Assembly (NCBI RefSeq): GCF_018224955.1
Contig: NZ_JAGTUU010000006.1
Span: 124,001 to 188,000 of the forward strand
DNA length: 64,000 nt
Direction of reading: 5' to 3'
From: Thetidibacter halocola
Lineage (GTDB): Bacteria > Pseudomonadota > Alphaproteobacteria > Rhodobacterales > Rhodobacteraceae
The position numbers and the translations under genes were made by a program. Of this stretch, positions 52,436 through 60,650 are shown one piece after another. The notes beneath the pieces were generated by a model that did no database searches, was not told the origin of the DNA, and saw nothing but the letters and a program-made list of their open reading frames with translations. The first letter of the stretch is position 1; the number at the start of each line of letters is the position of its first letter.

Positions 52436-52783
52436 GACAGCCTCCTGCCCCGTCGTTTGACCTTGCCTCTGCATAAACGGGGCGCACTGGCGCGGCAAGG
52501 CGTTTGTCCCGACACGCGCCCGCAGAGAGATTCGCATGCCGCCGGACGGGCCGGGCCGCTGCCCGACATCCCCGCCGCGCAGCGCTTTCCCCTGTTAAAC
52601 GGCGGATTTCCGCGGGATTGCCCGCCCCGCCCACTGCTTTGTGGCAAATGCGCATCACTGGAAACCGGTGTAACGAACGAAAATCCGAAGGGGTTGCGAA
52701 GGCCGGTCAGCCGGGCGCATAGAAAGCGCATCAAGTCCGGCGTGCCCGGATTGGTACGTGCCTTTGAACACATGAGGGAAACA
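52436..52783. other. 348-bp gap upstream of the porin gene
   Basis: No open frame or RNA gene recognised. It holds the divergent starts of the DUF3576 gene and the porin gene, a weak porin promoter candidate (TTGCGA and CATAGA 18 bases apart), and a run of short GC inverted repeats such as CCGG-CGTGC-CCGG in the porin leader. Confidence 0.6.
52694..52723 (+). promoter_or_regulatory. Possible porin promoter
   Basis: TTGCGA and CATAGA separated by 18 bases, about 60 bases upstream of the porin start. The -10 is weak for so abundant a protein, so another promoter may exist. Confidence 0.35.
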
Positions 52784-53812
52784 ATGAAAAAGATTCTGTT
52801 CGCGACCACCGCACTGGTTGCAACCGCAGGCATCGCCTCTGCAGAAGTGCAGATCAAAGGTTGGGCCGAAATCGGTATCTTCGACAACGGCAACGGCGAC
52901 GCACAGTTCTTCACGGACGTCGACGTCGACTTCAACATGACCGGCGAAGCCGACAACGGCCTGAAGTTCGGCGCCTATGTCGACCTGGACGAAGCAGCCA
53001 ACGCTGGTGCCAACAACTCCGATGACGGCGGCGTGACCTACTTCGTCGCATACGGCGGCGCACGTCTCGAAATGGGCGACACCGATGGCGCCCTGGACAA
53101 GGTCGTTCCGGAAATGAACCTGGCCGGCGCTTCGCTGAACGACGACCAGACCACCCACGGCGCATTCCTGCACAATGACGGCATCGCTGGCTTCAGCCAC
53201 GACGGCGCTGGCGGCGTGATCGGTACCGGCCTTGCCGGTGAAGCAGACCCGGGCCAGATCGCTCGCTTCGACTACACCTACTCGGGCTTCACCGCGTCGG
53301 TCTCCGTCGAGCAGGTCAACAACGGCTCCGACGCCTTCATCGACGTCAACGCAAACGGCATCAAGGACGCCGGCGAAGACATCGGCGACACCATCTGGGG
53401 CATCGGCTTCGGCTACTCGGGTGACTTCAACGGCGTGTCCGTGACCGCAGGCATCGGCTACCAGACCCTGGAAGACGTTGCAGACGTGATGGCTCTGGGT
53501 GCAACCGCCGGCTTCGCAAACGGCTTCTCGGTCGGCATGCAGTTCGCCGAGCTGGACCCGGTCGGCGCCAACAACACCATCTCCGCATGGAACATCGGTG
53601 TGGGCTACGAGATGAACGCAATCGCCGTCGGCCTGAACTACGGCGAAGTCGATCCGGCCGGTGCCAACAACACCACCACCGGTTTCGGCCTGGCAGCGTC
53701 CTATGACCTCGGCGGCGGCCTCTCGGCTCAGCTGGGCTATGGCTCCACCGATCCGGCCGGCCCGAACAACACGACCGACACCTGGTCGCTCGGCCTGTAC
53801 ATGTCGTTCTGA
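52784..53812 (+). CDS. Outer-membrane porin, Rhodobacter type
   Basis: A 342-residue trimeric-porin candidate. Signal peptide MKKILFATTALVATAGIASA is followed by amphipathic beta strands throughout (VQIKGWAEIGIF, FTASVSVEQVNNG, SVTAGIGYQTL) and the C-terminal phenylalanine YMSF needed for outer-membrane insertion. Asp/Gly/Asn-rich loops fit the calcium-rich external loops of alphaproteobacterial porins. A near-repeat, ELDPVGANNT, EVDPAGANNT and STDPAGPNNT, recurs in three consecutive hairpins near the C-terminus. A perfect terminator follows, and GAGGGAA lies before the ATG, both suiting high expression. Confidence 0.93.
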   Translation: MKKILFATTALVATAGIASAEVQIKGWAEIGIFDNGNGDAQFFTDVDVDFNMTGEADNGLKFGAYVDLDEAANAGANNSDDGGVTYFVAYGGARLEMGDTDGALDKVVPEMNLAGASLNDDQTTHGAFLHNDGIAGFSHDGAGGVIGTGLAGEADPGQIARFDYTYSGFTASVSVEQVNNGSDAFIDVNANGIKDAGEDIGDTIWGIGFGYSGDFNGVSVTAGIGYQTLEDVADVMALGATAGFANGFSVGMQFAELDPVGANNTISAWNIGVGYEMNAIAVGLNYGEVDPAGANNTTTGFGLAASYDLGGGLSAQLGYGSTDPAGPNNTTDTWSLGLYMSF

Positions 53813-53836
53813 TAACGACTGCCACATGGCAAAGGG

Positions 53837-53868
53837 AAGGGTGGGCCTCGTGCCCACCCTTTTCTTTT
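53837..53868 (+). terminator. Rho-independent terminator of the porin gene
   Basis: AAGGGTGGGC, loop CTCGT, GCCCACCCTT: a perfect 10-bp stem running into TTTCTTTT. Confidence 0.95.
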
Positions 53869-53907
53869 GCGGTCCGATTGTTTACCCCGCGCGCAGGAGG
53901 ATCCCCG

Positions 53908-55377
53908 ATGCTTCCCCTTGCCCGCCCCGACCTGCCGGCGCGCGTCGCCCGCGCCAAGGCGCTGTATGACGCGCAGGATTTCGACGCCGCGCGCGACGCC
54001 TTTGCCGCCGTGCTCAAGGCCGCGCCCCGCCACGCGGAATCCCTGATCTTCCTGTCCCATATCGCGTTCGAGACCGGCGATGCCGAGGGTTGCCTGTCGG
54101 CGCTCGACCAGGCCGTCGCACTTCTGCCCGACAGCGCAAAGGCACGGATGCTGCTGGCGCAACGCTGCGGCCAACTGGGCCAGCCAGACCGCGCGCTTGC
54201 CGCCTATGATGCCGCCATCGCGCTGGCCCCGCGCGAGATCGGCGCACAGGCGGACAAGGCGCATTACCTGCAAACGCTCGGCCGCTTCGACGAGGCCGAG
54301 GCGCTGTTCCGCAAGCTGATCCGCAAGCATCCAAACGAGGGCTCGCTTTATCGCATGTTCCTCGCCACCAAGAAACTGCCCAAGGGCGACCCCTTGCTGC
54401 GCCAGATGCAAAAGGCCTGGGCCGACAAGACCCTGCCCGACGGTGCGCGCATGGAACTGGGATTTGCCCTTGCCAAGGCGGCCGAGGACGCGGGCGACCT
54501 CGACCGGGTCTTTCCCCTGCTGAACCGCGCCAACGCGATCCAGGCCAAACTGGCGCCGCATGACCGCGCGGCGCGCGAGGCGGAATGGCGGGCCTTCCTG
54601 GACGCGCAGGATGGCGCCGACCTGACCCCGCCCGACGATCCCGCGCCGCTGCGCCCGGTCTTCGTGGTAGGGATGCCGCGATCCGGCACGACGCTGGTGG
54701 AACAGATCGTCGCCAGCCACGACACTGCCCGCGCCGGGGGTGAGATGGGTCACGCGCTGCGTCTCGCCTTCCGCCATTTCGTCAAGGGTGGGCGCGTGAC
54801 GCCGCTGCGCGATCTGGGTCGCGCCGACCTGGTGCATTATGCCGCCGATTACCTGGGGCTGGCCCGCCGCGACACGCAGGCGACGGCGGGCGTTATCACA
54901 GACAAGTCGATCCAGACGCACATGATCTTCGGGCTGGTGCGCCGCGCGCTGCCCGGCGCGCGGATCGTCATCGTCCACCGCGACCCTCGCGACATTGCCC
55001 TGTCGATCTACAAGACACCCTTCCGGCTGGGCACGCACCGCTATTCCAACGACCTCGCCGACATCGCGGACGAGATCAAACGCTTTCGCCGCAGCGTCGC
55101 GCATTGGCGCGACCGCATGCCGGGCGCGCTGCACGAGGTCCGGTACGAGGACCTGGTGGCCGATCCCGAACCGCGGGCCCGCGCCCTGATCGCTGCCGCG
55201 GGCCTTGACTGGCAGGACGCCTGCCTCAGCTTTCACGAACGCGGCGGCGCCGTGCGGACACTCAGCGTCGCGCAGGTGCGCCAGCCGATTCATGCCGGCC
55301 GACGCGAAGCCTGGCGCAAGTTCGAGGCGCAACTGCAACCCTTCATCGACGCCTGGGGAGACGAACCGTGGGACTGA
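53908..55377 (+). CDS. TPR-repeat sulfotransferase
   Basis: A 489-residue protein with tandem TPR-type helices in its first 230 residues (LYDAQDFDAARDAFAAVLKA, then LGQPDRALAAYDAAIALAPR) and a PAPS-dependent sulfotransferase domain from about 250. The 5'-phosphosulfate loop is PRSGTT (257-262) and the 3'-phosphate site is HRDPRD (357-362). It transfers sulfate from PAPS to an unknown hydroxyl, perhaps on a glycan or protein bound by the TPR part. AGGAGG precedes the ATG. Its last 10 bases overlap the start of yggS, so the two are coupled. Confidence 0.9.
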   Translation: MLPLARPDLPARVARAKALYDAQDFDAARDAFAAVLKAAPRHAESLIFLSHIAFETGDAEGCLSALDQAVALLPDSAKARMLLAQRCGQLGQPDRALAAYDAAIALAPREIGAQADKAHYLQTLGRFDEAEALFRKLIRKHPNEGSLYRMFLATKKLPKGDPLLRQMQKAWADKTLPDGARMELGFALAKAAEDAGDLDRVFPLLNRANAIQAKLAPHDRAAREAEWRAFLDAQDGADLTPPDDPAPLRPVFVVGMPRSGTTLVEQIVASHDTARAGGEMGHALRLAFRHFVKGGRVTPLRDLGRADLVHYAADYLGLARRDTQATAGVITDKSIQTHMIFGLVRRALPGARIVIVHRDPRDIALSIYKTPFRLGTHRYSNDLADIADEIKRFRRSVAHWRDRMPGALHEVRYEDLVADPEPRARALIAAAGLDWQDACLSFHERGGAVRTLSVAQVRQPIHAGRREAWRKFEAQLQPFIDAWGDEPWD

Positions 55378-56021
55378 CCGAGATCCGCAACCGCATCGAA
55401 AAGGCCTGCCGCGAGGCCGGGCGCAACCCGCAGGACGTGCACCTGATCGCCGTCTCCAAGGTACAGCCGCTGGAGCGGGTCGAGGCGGTTCTGGACCAGG
55501 GCCATCGCCTGTTCGGCGAGAACCGCGTGCAGGAGGCTGCGGGCAAGTGGCCCGCCTTCATGGAGCGCTATGACAGCGTGTCGGTGCACCTGATCGGCCC
55601 CTTGCAGACCAACAAGGCCCGGCAGGCGATGGAACTGTTCGACGCGATCCACTCGGTCGACCGGCCGAAACTGGCCAGCACGATCGCGCGGCTCGCACAG
55701 GAGATGGGCCAGTGCCCCGACCTGTTCATCCAGGTGAACACCGGCGAGGAAGACCAGAAGGCCGGCGTGATGCCCGCCGAGGCGGATGCCTTTGTCGCGG
55801 AATGCCGCGCGCTCGACCTTCCCGTCCGCGGCCTGATGTGCATCCCACCGGTCGAGGAGACGCCCTCGCTGCATTTTGCCCTGCTGGCGAAGATCGCGGA
55901 ACGCAACGGTTTGGCGGGCCTGTCGATGGGCATGAGCAGCGATTTCGAGCAGGCCATCGCCCTGGGTGCAACCCATGTGCGGGTCGGCTCGGCCATCTTC
56001 GGCGAGCGGACCACGCATTGA
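55368..56021 (+). CDS. yggS: YggS-family PLP-binding protein
   Basis: A 217-residue alanine-racemase-fold protein that binds pyridoxal 5'-phosphate and maintains its balance in the cell; it has no known catalysis. The Schiff-base Lys31 lies in AVSKVQP. Also typical are the HLIGPLQTNKARQAMELFD, QVNTGEEDQKAGV and SMGMSSDFEQAIALGATHVR blocks. The GTG start at 55368 lies inside the end of the sulfotransferase gene, with GGGGAG upstream; coupling is therefore likely. It is followed by a MocR-type PLP regulator gene. Confidence 0.95.
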   Translation: MGLTEIRNRIEKACREAGRNPQDVHLIAVSKVQPLERVEAVLDQGHRLFGENRVQEAAGKWPAFMERYDSVSVHLIGPLQTNKARQAMELFDAIHSVDRPKLASTIARLAQEMGQCPDLFIQVNTGEEDQKAGVMPAEADAFVAECRALDLPVRGLMCIPPVEETPSLHFALLAKIAERNGLAGLSMGMSSDFEQAIALGATHVRVGSAIFGERTTH

Positions 56022-56103
56022 CGGGGGAGGGCGGAAAACCTCGTCGACGAGATTTGCGTCGGTCCAGATTGCGCGCGGCATAAGGCCAGTCTAGCCTGTT
56101 TGC

Positions 56104-57579
56104 ATGGCCATCCCCGTCGAGACATTCCAGTTGAAACCCGCCGCGCAAGGCACGTTGCAGGCCCGCATCCAGCAGATGGTGGCCGAGGGCATCCTGTCGG
56201 GCCGCTTTCGGCGGGGCGAGAAACTGCCCTCGTCACGCGGTCTTGCAAGCCATCTCGGCGTCAGCCGGATCACCGTGACGCTGGCCTATACCGAACTTGT
56301 CGCCAACGATTACCTCAGCGCGCGCGGTCGGTCCGGTTATTTCGTCAGCGACAGCGCGCCGGAGCCGCCCGCATTCGGCAGCCTCGCCCCGCGCGGCGAC
56401 AAGATCGACTGGGACGCGGCGCTGACCGCCCGGCCGACCCGTGACGGCGCGCTGGGGCTGGTGAAACCGGCGGACTGGCAGAGATACCGCTATCCCTTCA
56501 TCTACGGTCAGACCGATCCGCATCTCTTCGACCATGCGAACTGGCGGCTCTGCGCGATGCAGGCGCTAGGGCAACGCGATTTCGCGGCTCTGGCGCAGGA
56601 CCAGTTCGACCGCGACGACCCGGAACTGGTTGATTTCCTTGCCCGGCACACCTTGCCCCGCCGCGGCATCCTGGCTGCGCCCGAGGAAATCCTCATCACG
56701 CTGGGCGCGCAGAACGCGCTCTGGATCGCGGCGCAGCTGCTGGCGCGCGGTAGGGTCGCGGCGGTCGAGGATCCCTGTTACCCGGCCTTGCGCGGCCTGC
56801 TGCGGCAGGCGGGCGCCGATCTGCGCCCCGTTCCGGTAGACGAGCATGGCCTGCCTCCGCAGGCGATCCCACCAGAGACGCGGGTGATCTTCACCACGCC
56901 CAGCCACCAGTGCCCGACATCGGCCACCATGCCCCGCACACGCCGCGAAGCCTTGCTGCGCCGCGCCGCCGAGATGGACGCATTGATCGTCGAGGACGAT
57001 TACGAGTTCGAGATGGCCTTTCTGCGCCCGCCCTCGCCCGCGCTGAAAAGCCTCGACGAGGATGGGCGCGTGATCCATGTAGGCAGCTTTTCCAAGTCGC
57101 TCTTTCCCGGCCTGCGGCTGGGCTACCTGGTGGGCTCGGCCCGGTTCATCGCCGAGGCGCGCGCGCTGCGCGCCACGATCCTGCGCCACCCGCCCGGCCA
57201 TGTGCAGCGCACTGCGGCGCATTTCCTCCGGTTGGGCCATCACGACGCGCTGGTGGCGCGGATCGGCCGCGCGCTGGGGGAACGCCGCCGCGTGATGGAG
57301 GCAGCGCTGGCCCGTCACGGGCTGGACATCGCCGGGCGCGGCGCGCATGGCGGATCGAGCTTCTGGATGCAGGCGCCGGACGGCGTGGACACCGACGATC
57401 TGGCGCAAAGGCTGGCCGCCGACAGTGTCCTGATCGAACCGGGCGCACCGTTTTTCGCGGGCGATGCCCCACCGCGACGCTTCTACAGGTTGGGTTACAG
57501 CTCGATCCCGGTCGAGCGGATCGACGAAGGCGTGGCCCGCATCGCCGCCGCGCTTGCACCCGCCCGCGCGGCCAGCTAA
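56104..57579 (+). CDS. MocR-type regulator: GntR helix-turn-helix fused to an aminotransferase-like domain
   Basis: A 491-residue transcription factor with an N-terminal GntR winged helix (about 15-80, RIQQMVAEGILSGRFRRGEK, then ASHLGVSRITVTLAYTELVA) and a C-terminal fold type I PLP domain with Schiff-base Lys331 in SFSKSLFPGLRLG. MocR proteins sense an amino compound as a PLP imine. The target is not adjacent: ribF follows. The 82 bp before it hold a perfect palindrome CTCGTCGACGAG and CCAG-containing repeats that may be its site. It may regulate itself or yggS, given the PLP link. Confidence 0.92.
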   Translation: MAIPVETFQLKPAAQGTLQARIQQMVAEGILSGRFRRGEKLPSSRGLASHLGVSRITVTLAYTELVANDYLSARGRSGYFVSDSAPEPPAFGSLAPRGDKIDWDAALTARPTRDGALGLVKPADWQRYRYPFIYGQTDPHLFDHANWRLCAMQALGQRDFAALAQDQFDRDDPELVDFLARHTLPRRGILAAPEEILITLGAQNALWIAAQLLARGRVAAVEDPCYPALRGLLRQAGADLRPVPVDEHGLPPQAIPPETRVIFTTPSHQCPTSATMPRTRREALLRRAAEMDALIVEDDYEFEMAFLRPPSPALKSLDEDGRVIHVGSFSKSLFPGLRLGYLVGSARFIAEARALRATILRHPPGHVQRTAAHFLRLGHHDALVARIGRALGERRRVMEAALARHGLDIAGRGAHGGSSFWMQAPDGVDTDDLAQRLAADSVLIEPGAPFFAGDAPPRRFYRLGYSSIPVERIDEGVARIAAALAPARAAS

Positions 57580-57588
57580 TCCCGCCCC

Positions 57589-58521
57589 ATGCGGATCGTG
57601 CGCGACTATCAGTATGTCCAGCCAGAGGACCGGGGCGCCAGCGTCGCCATCGGCAATTTCGATGGTGTGCACCTGGGGCACCAGGCGGTGATCCGGCAGG
57701 CCCGCGCCGCCGCGCCCGACTCGCCGCTGGGCGTGCTGACCTTCGAGCCGCACCCGCGCGAGTATTTCGCCCCCGATGCACCGCCCTTTCGATTGATGAA
57801 TGCGGGCGCCCGCGCCAGCCGGCTGGAAAAGCTGGGGGTCGAGCGGTTGTATCAGCTGAACTTCAATGCGCCCCTTGCCGCGCTGACGCCGCGCGCCTTT
57901 GCCGAACGGGTGATCCGCGACGGGCTGGGTCTGCGGCACGTGGTCGTGGGCGCTGATTTCTGCTTTGGCAAGGACCGCGCCGGCAATGCCTCTCACCTGC
58001 GCGCCTTCGGGGCCGAGATGGGCTTTGGCGTGACCATCGCCGATATCCTCGAGACCGGCGGCGTGCAGGTGTCATCGACCGCGATCCGCGATGCCCTGTC
58101 CGAGGGGCGCCCACGCGACGCCGCCGCCCTGCTGGGCCACCGCCACCGGATCGAGGGCAAAGTGATTGGCGGCGAACAGCGCGGCCGCGAACTGGGCTAT
58201 CCGACCGCGAACATGTCGATCGACGGTCTGCACCCGCCGCGCTTCGGCGTCTATGCCGTGCTGGTCGATGTGCAGGACGGGCCGCACAAGGGCAGTTATC
58301 ACGGCGCGTCCAGCATTGGCGTGCGCCCGATGTTCAACGGCGAGAAGCCGAACATCGAAACCTTCCTCTTCGACTTCAAGGGCGACCTCTATGGCGCGAC
58401 CCTGTCAGTTGCCCTGGTCGACTACCTGCGCCCTGAACTGCGCTTTGACGGGCTCGACGCGCTGATCGCCCAGATGGACGCCGATTGCGCGCAGGCCCGC
58501 CAGATCCTGGAGGCGCTGTGA
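57589..58521 (+). CDS. ribF: Bifunctional riboflavin kinase / FAD synthetase
   Basis: Converts riboflavin to FMN and FAD. The 310 residues have the nucleotidyl-transferase half with IGNFDGVHLGHQ near residue 22 and TFEPHPREYF near 50, and the C-terminal riboflavin kinase half from about 190 with VIGGEQRGRELGYPTANMSI and GVYAV. The ATG is 9 bases after the MocR stop. Its stop codon overlaps the start of the next gene by 4 bp (GTGA), so they are cotranscribed. Confidence 0.95.
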   Translation: MRIVRDYQYVQPEDRGASVAIGNFDGVHLGHQAVIRQARAAAPDSPLGVLTFEPHPREYFAPDAPPFRLMNAGARASRLEKLGVERLYQLNFNAPLAALTPRAFAERVIRDGLGLRHVVVGADFCFGKDRAGNASHLRAFGAEMGFGVTIADILETGGVQVSSTAIRDALSEGRPRDAAALLGHRHRIEGKVIGGEQRGRELGYPTANMSIDGLHPPRFGVYAVLVDVQDGPHKGSYHGASSIGVRPMFNGEKPNIETFLFDFKGDLYGATLSVALVDYLRPELRFDGLDALIAQMDADCAQARQILEAL

Positions 58522-58982
58522 GTGATCCGATCGACCGTTCCGGCCTGACGCCCCGCTTCTGGGAACGCAAGCGGCTGGACCAGATGTCGAAGGTCGAATG
58601 GGAGGCGCTGTGCGACGGCTGCGGCCGCTGCTGCCTGAACAAGCTGGAAGACGAGGACACGGGCGAGGTCGCCCTGACCCGCGTCGCCTGCCGCCTGTTC
58701 GACGACGCGACCTGCCGCTGCGCGCAATACCCGATCCGCCACCAGTTCGTGCCGGAATGCATCGTGATGACGCCCGAGAACATCGCGAAGAACGCCTACT
58801 GGATGCCCGAGACCTGCGCCTACAAGCGCCTCTGGCAGGGACGGCCCCTGCCCGACTGGCATCCCCTGCTGACCGGCGACCCGGAAACCGTCCACGCCTC
58901 GGGCGTCTCGATGCGGCACAAGACGGTGTCGGAATTCGAGGTCGCCGACGAGGACTGGGAAGACCATATCATCGACGACTGA
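58518..58982 (+). CDS. YcgN-type cysteine cluster protein
   Basis: A 154-residue protein of the UPF0260/YcgN family, defined by an N-terminal cysteine cluster: LCDGCGRCCLNKLEDEDT and DDATCRCAQYPIRHQFVPEC and ETCAYKRLWQ contain eight cysteines that suggest bound zinc or iron-sulfur. Function unknown. The GTG start overlaps the ribF stop by 4 bp with GGAGG upstream. Ends 12 bases from the threonine aldolase. Confidence 0.9.
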   Translation: MSDPIDRSGLTPRFWERKRLDQMSKVEWEALCDGCGRCCLNKLEDEDTGEVALTRVACRLFDDATCRCAQYPIRHQFVPECIVMTPENIAKNAYWMPETCAYKRLWQGRPLPDWHPLLTGDPETVHASGVSMRHKTVSEFEVADEDWEDHIIDD

Positions 58983-58994
58983 AGGAGACCGCCC

Positions 58995-60041
58995 ATGTTC
59001 TTCGCCTCCGACAATTCCGGTCCTGTGCCGCAGCAGGTGCTCGATGCGCTGGCCCGCGCGAACGAGGGCTACGCGATGGGCTATGGCAGCGACGCGCTGA
59101 GCCAATCGGTCGCCGACCGCATCCGCACCCTGTTCGAGGCGCCCGAGGCGGCGGTCTACCTCGTTCCGACCGGCACGGCGGCCAACAGCCTCGCGCTGGC
59201 GACGCTGTGCCAGCCGTTTCAGACGGTGTTCTGCTCGGACGTGGCGCATATCCACGAGGACGAGTGCAACGCGCCGGAATTCTACACCGGGGGCGCCAAG
59301 CTGACGCTGGTGCGGGGCGGCGACCGGATGACGCCCGAGGGCTTGCGCGCCGCGATCGAGGGCGAAGAGACGCGCGGCGTCCACGGGCCCCAGCGCGGCC
59401 CGGTCAGCATCACCAACGTGGGCGAGCGCGGCAATGTCTACACCCTGGACGAAATGCGCGCGTTGACCGCGATCGCTCAGGAATTTGGCCTGCCGGTGCA
59501 CCTGGACGGCGCGCGCTTTGCCAATGCCTGTGTCCGGCAGGGCTGCACTCCCGCCGAGATGACGTGGAAGATCGGCGTCGACGTCGCCGTGTTCGGCGGC
59601 ACCAAGAACGGGCTGATGGGGGTAGAGGCCGTCGTTTTCTTCGATCCGGCCAAGGCCTGGGAATTCGAGTTGCGGCGCAAGCGCGGCGCGCATCTGTTCT
59701 CGAAACACCGGTATCTCGCGGCCCAGATGGATGCCTACCTGGCGGACGACCTGTGGCATGACCTGGCCAGCCGCGCGAATGCCAGCTGCGACCGGCTGCG
59801 CGCCGGGATCGAGGGCGCGGGGCTGCGCGTTCTGACCGAACGGCACGCCAATATGCTGTTCTTCGAGGCGCCGCGCGACCTGCACCGAGCGCTTCAGGCC
59901 GCAGGCGCAGTCTATTACTGCTGGGGGTCGCTGGAGAGCGGTGCCAAGGAAGAGCCCATCATGGGCCGGCTCGTTTGCGACTGGAGCGTGACGGAAGACG
60001 CCATCGACGCCTTTGTGGATCTCGTGAAAAAGGCGGGGTAA
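58995..60041 (+). CDS. ltaE: Low-specificity L-threonine aldolase
   Basis: PLP enzyme that cleaves L-threonine (and beta-hydroxy amino acids) to glycine and acetaldehyde. The 348 residues carry the family blocks: SDNSGPVPQQVLDALARANE at the start, PTGTAANSLALATL, HLDGARFANA and the Schiff-base Lys204 in FGGTKNGLMG. GAAGGAG precedes the ATG. The TAA stop lies inside the loop of a 9-bp terminator hairpin, so the gene ends within its own terminator. It may be the last gene of the ribF run. Confidence 0.93.
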   Translation: MFFASDNSGPVPQQVLDALARANEGYAMGYGSDALSQSVADRIRTLFEAPEAAVYLVPTGTAANSLALATLCQPFQTVFCSDVAHIHEDECNAPEFYTGGAKLTLVRGGDRMTPEGLRAAIEGEETRGVHGPQRGPVSITNVGERGNVYTLDEMRALTAIAQEFGLPVHLDGARFANACVRQGCTPAEMTWKIGVDVAVFGGTKNGLMGVEAVVFFDPAKAWEFELRRKRGAHLFSKHRYLAAQMDAYLADDLWHDLASRANASCDRLRAGIEGAGLRVLTERHANMLFFEAPRDLHRALQAAGAVYYCWGSLESGAKEEPIMGRLVCDWSVTEDAIDAFVDLVKKAG

Positions 60042-60052
60042 GCCCCCGCCTT
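60030..60052. terminator. Convergent terminator holding the ltaE stop codon in its loop
   Basis: AAGGCGGGG, loop TAAGC, CCCCGCCTT. The TAA stop of the threonine aldolase gene is the first three bases of the loop. hspQ converges from the other side, ending at 60086. Confidence 0.75.
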
Positions 60053-60085
60053 GCGATCCGCTCCTTCCGGCCCTGACGCTATGCG

Positions 60086-60412
60086 TCAGTTCATCTGGAA
60101 GTGCAATTCATAGCTGCCATCGTGGAAGGCGCCGAACAGGTCGGGCACATCCGGATGCTCGACCGGCTCACCGGAATAGTCGGCAACGAGGTTCTGCTCG
60201 GACACGTAGGCCACGTAAAAGCTCTGCTCGTTCTCGGCCAGCAAGTGGTAGAACGGCTGGTTCTTGCGCGGGCGCGAGTCCTCGGGGATGGACTGATACC
60301 ATTCCTCGGTGTTCGCGAACTGGGGATCGACGTCGAAGATCACGCCGCGGAACGGGTGCTTGCGATGCCGGACGACCTGCCCAAGGTGATACTTGGCGCG
60401 GTTGGATTGCAT
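60086..60412 (-). CDS. hspQ: Heat shock protein HspQ
   Basis: A 108-residue member of the HspQ family, which in enterobacteria is a heat-inducible hemimethylated-DNA-binding and Lon-adaptor protein. HLGQVVRHRKHPFRGVIFDV, EWYQSIPEDSRPRKNQPFYH and YVAYVSEQNLVADYSGEPVE form the conserved core. GGAGG precedes the ATG at suitable spacing. In this clade it is often called DNA-binding protein without proof. It diverges from the transglycosylase gene across a 238-bp region. Confidence 0.93.
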   Translation of the reverse strand: MQSNRAKYHLGQVVRHRKHPFRGVIFDVDPQFANTEEWYQSIPEDSRPRKNQPFYHLLAENEQSFYVAYVSEQNLVADYSGEPVEHPDVPDLFGAFHDGSYELHFQMN

Positions 60413-60650
60413 CTTACACCTCCGTCATTCCCGTCATTGACAGTCATACCCAATTTTGGCCCGGTTTTGCACTATTTTTGCCGGAAACACTCTGTGACGC
60501 CCGGGCCGACAGTCGGTTAACCATTTTTTCACCCCAAAGCCAAGCGACCGACCGCCGTCTGGCAGGAATTGTGATTTCCCCCGGCGCCCGCATCCGGTAT
60601 TGTGGCAAGAAACAAGAAACCATGACAACAGATCATTGGGCGAGAGGCAA

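Noticed and set aside
52694-52723. A stronger promoter for the porin gene
   Set aside because: I searched the 348-bp gap by eye and found no near-consensus pair. The weak one is listed with low confidence only.
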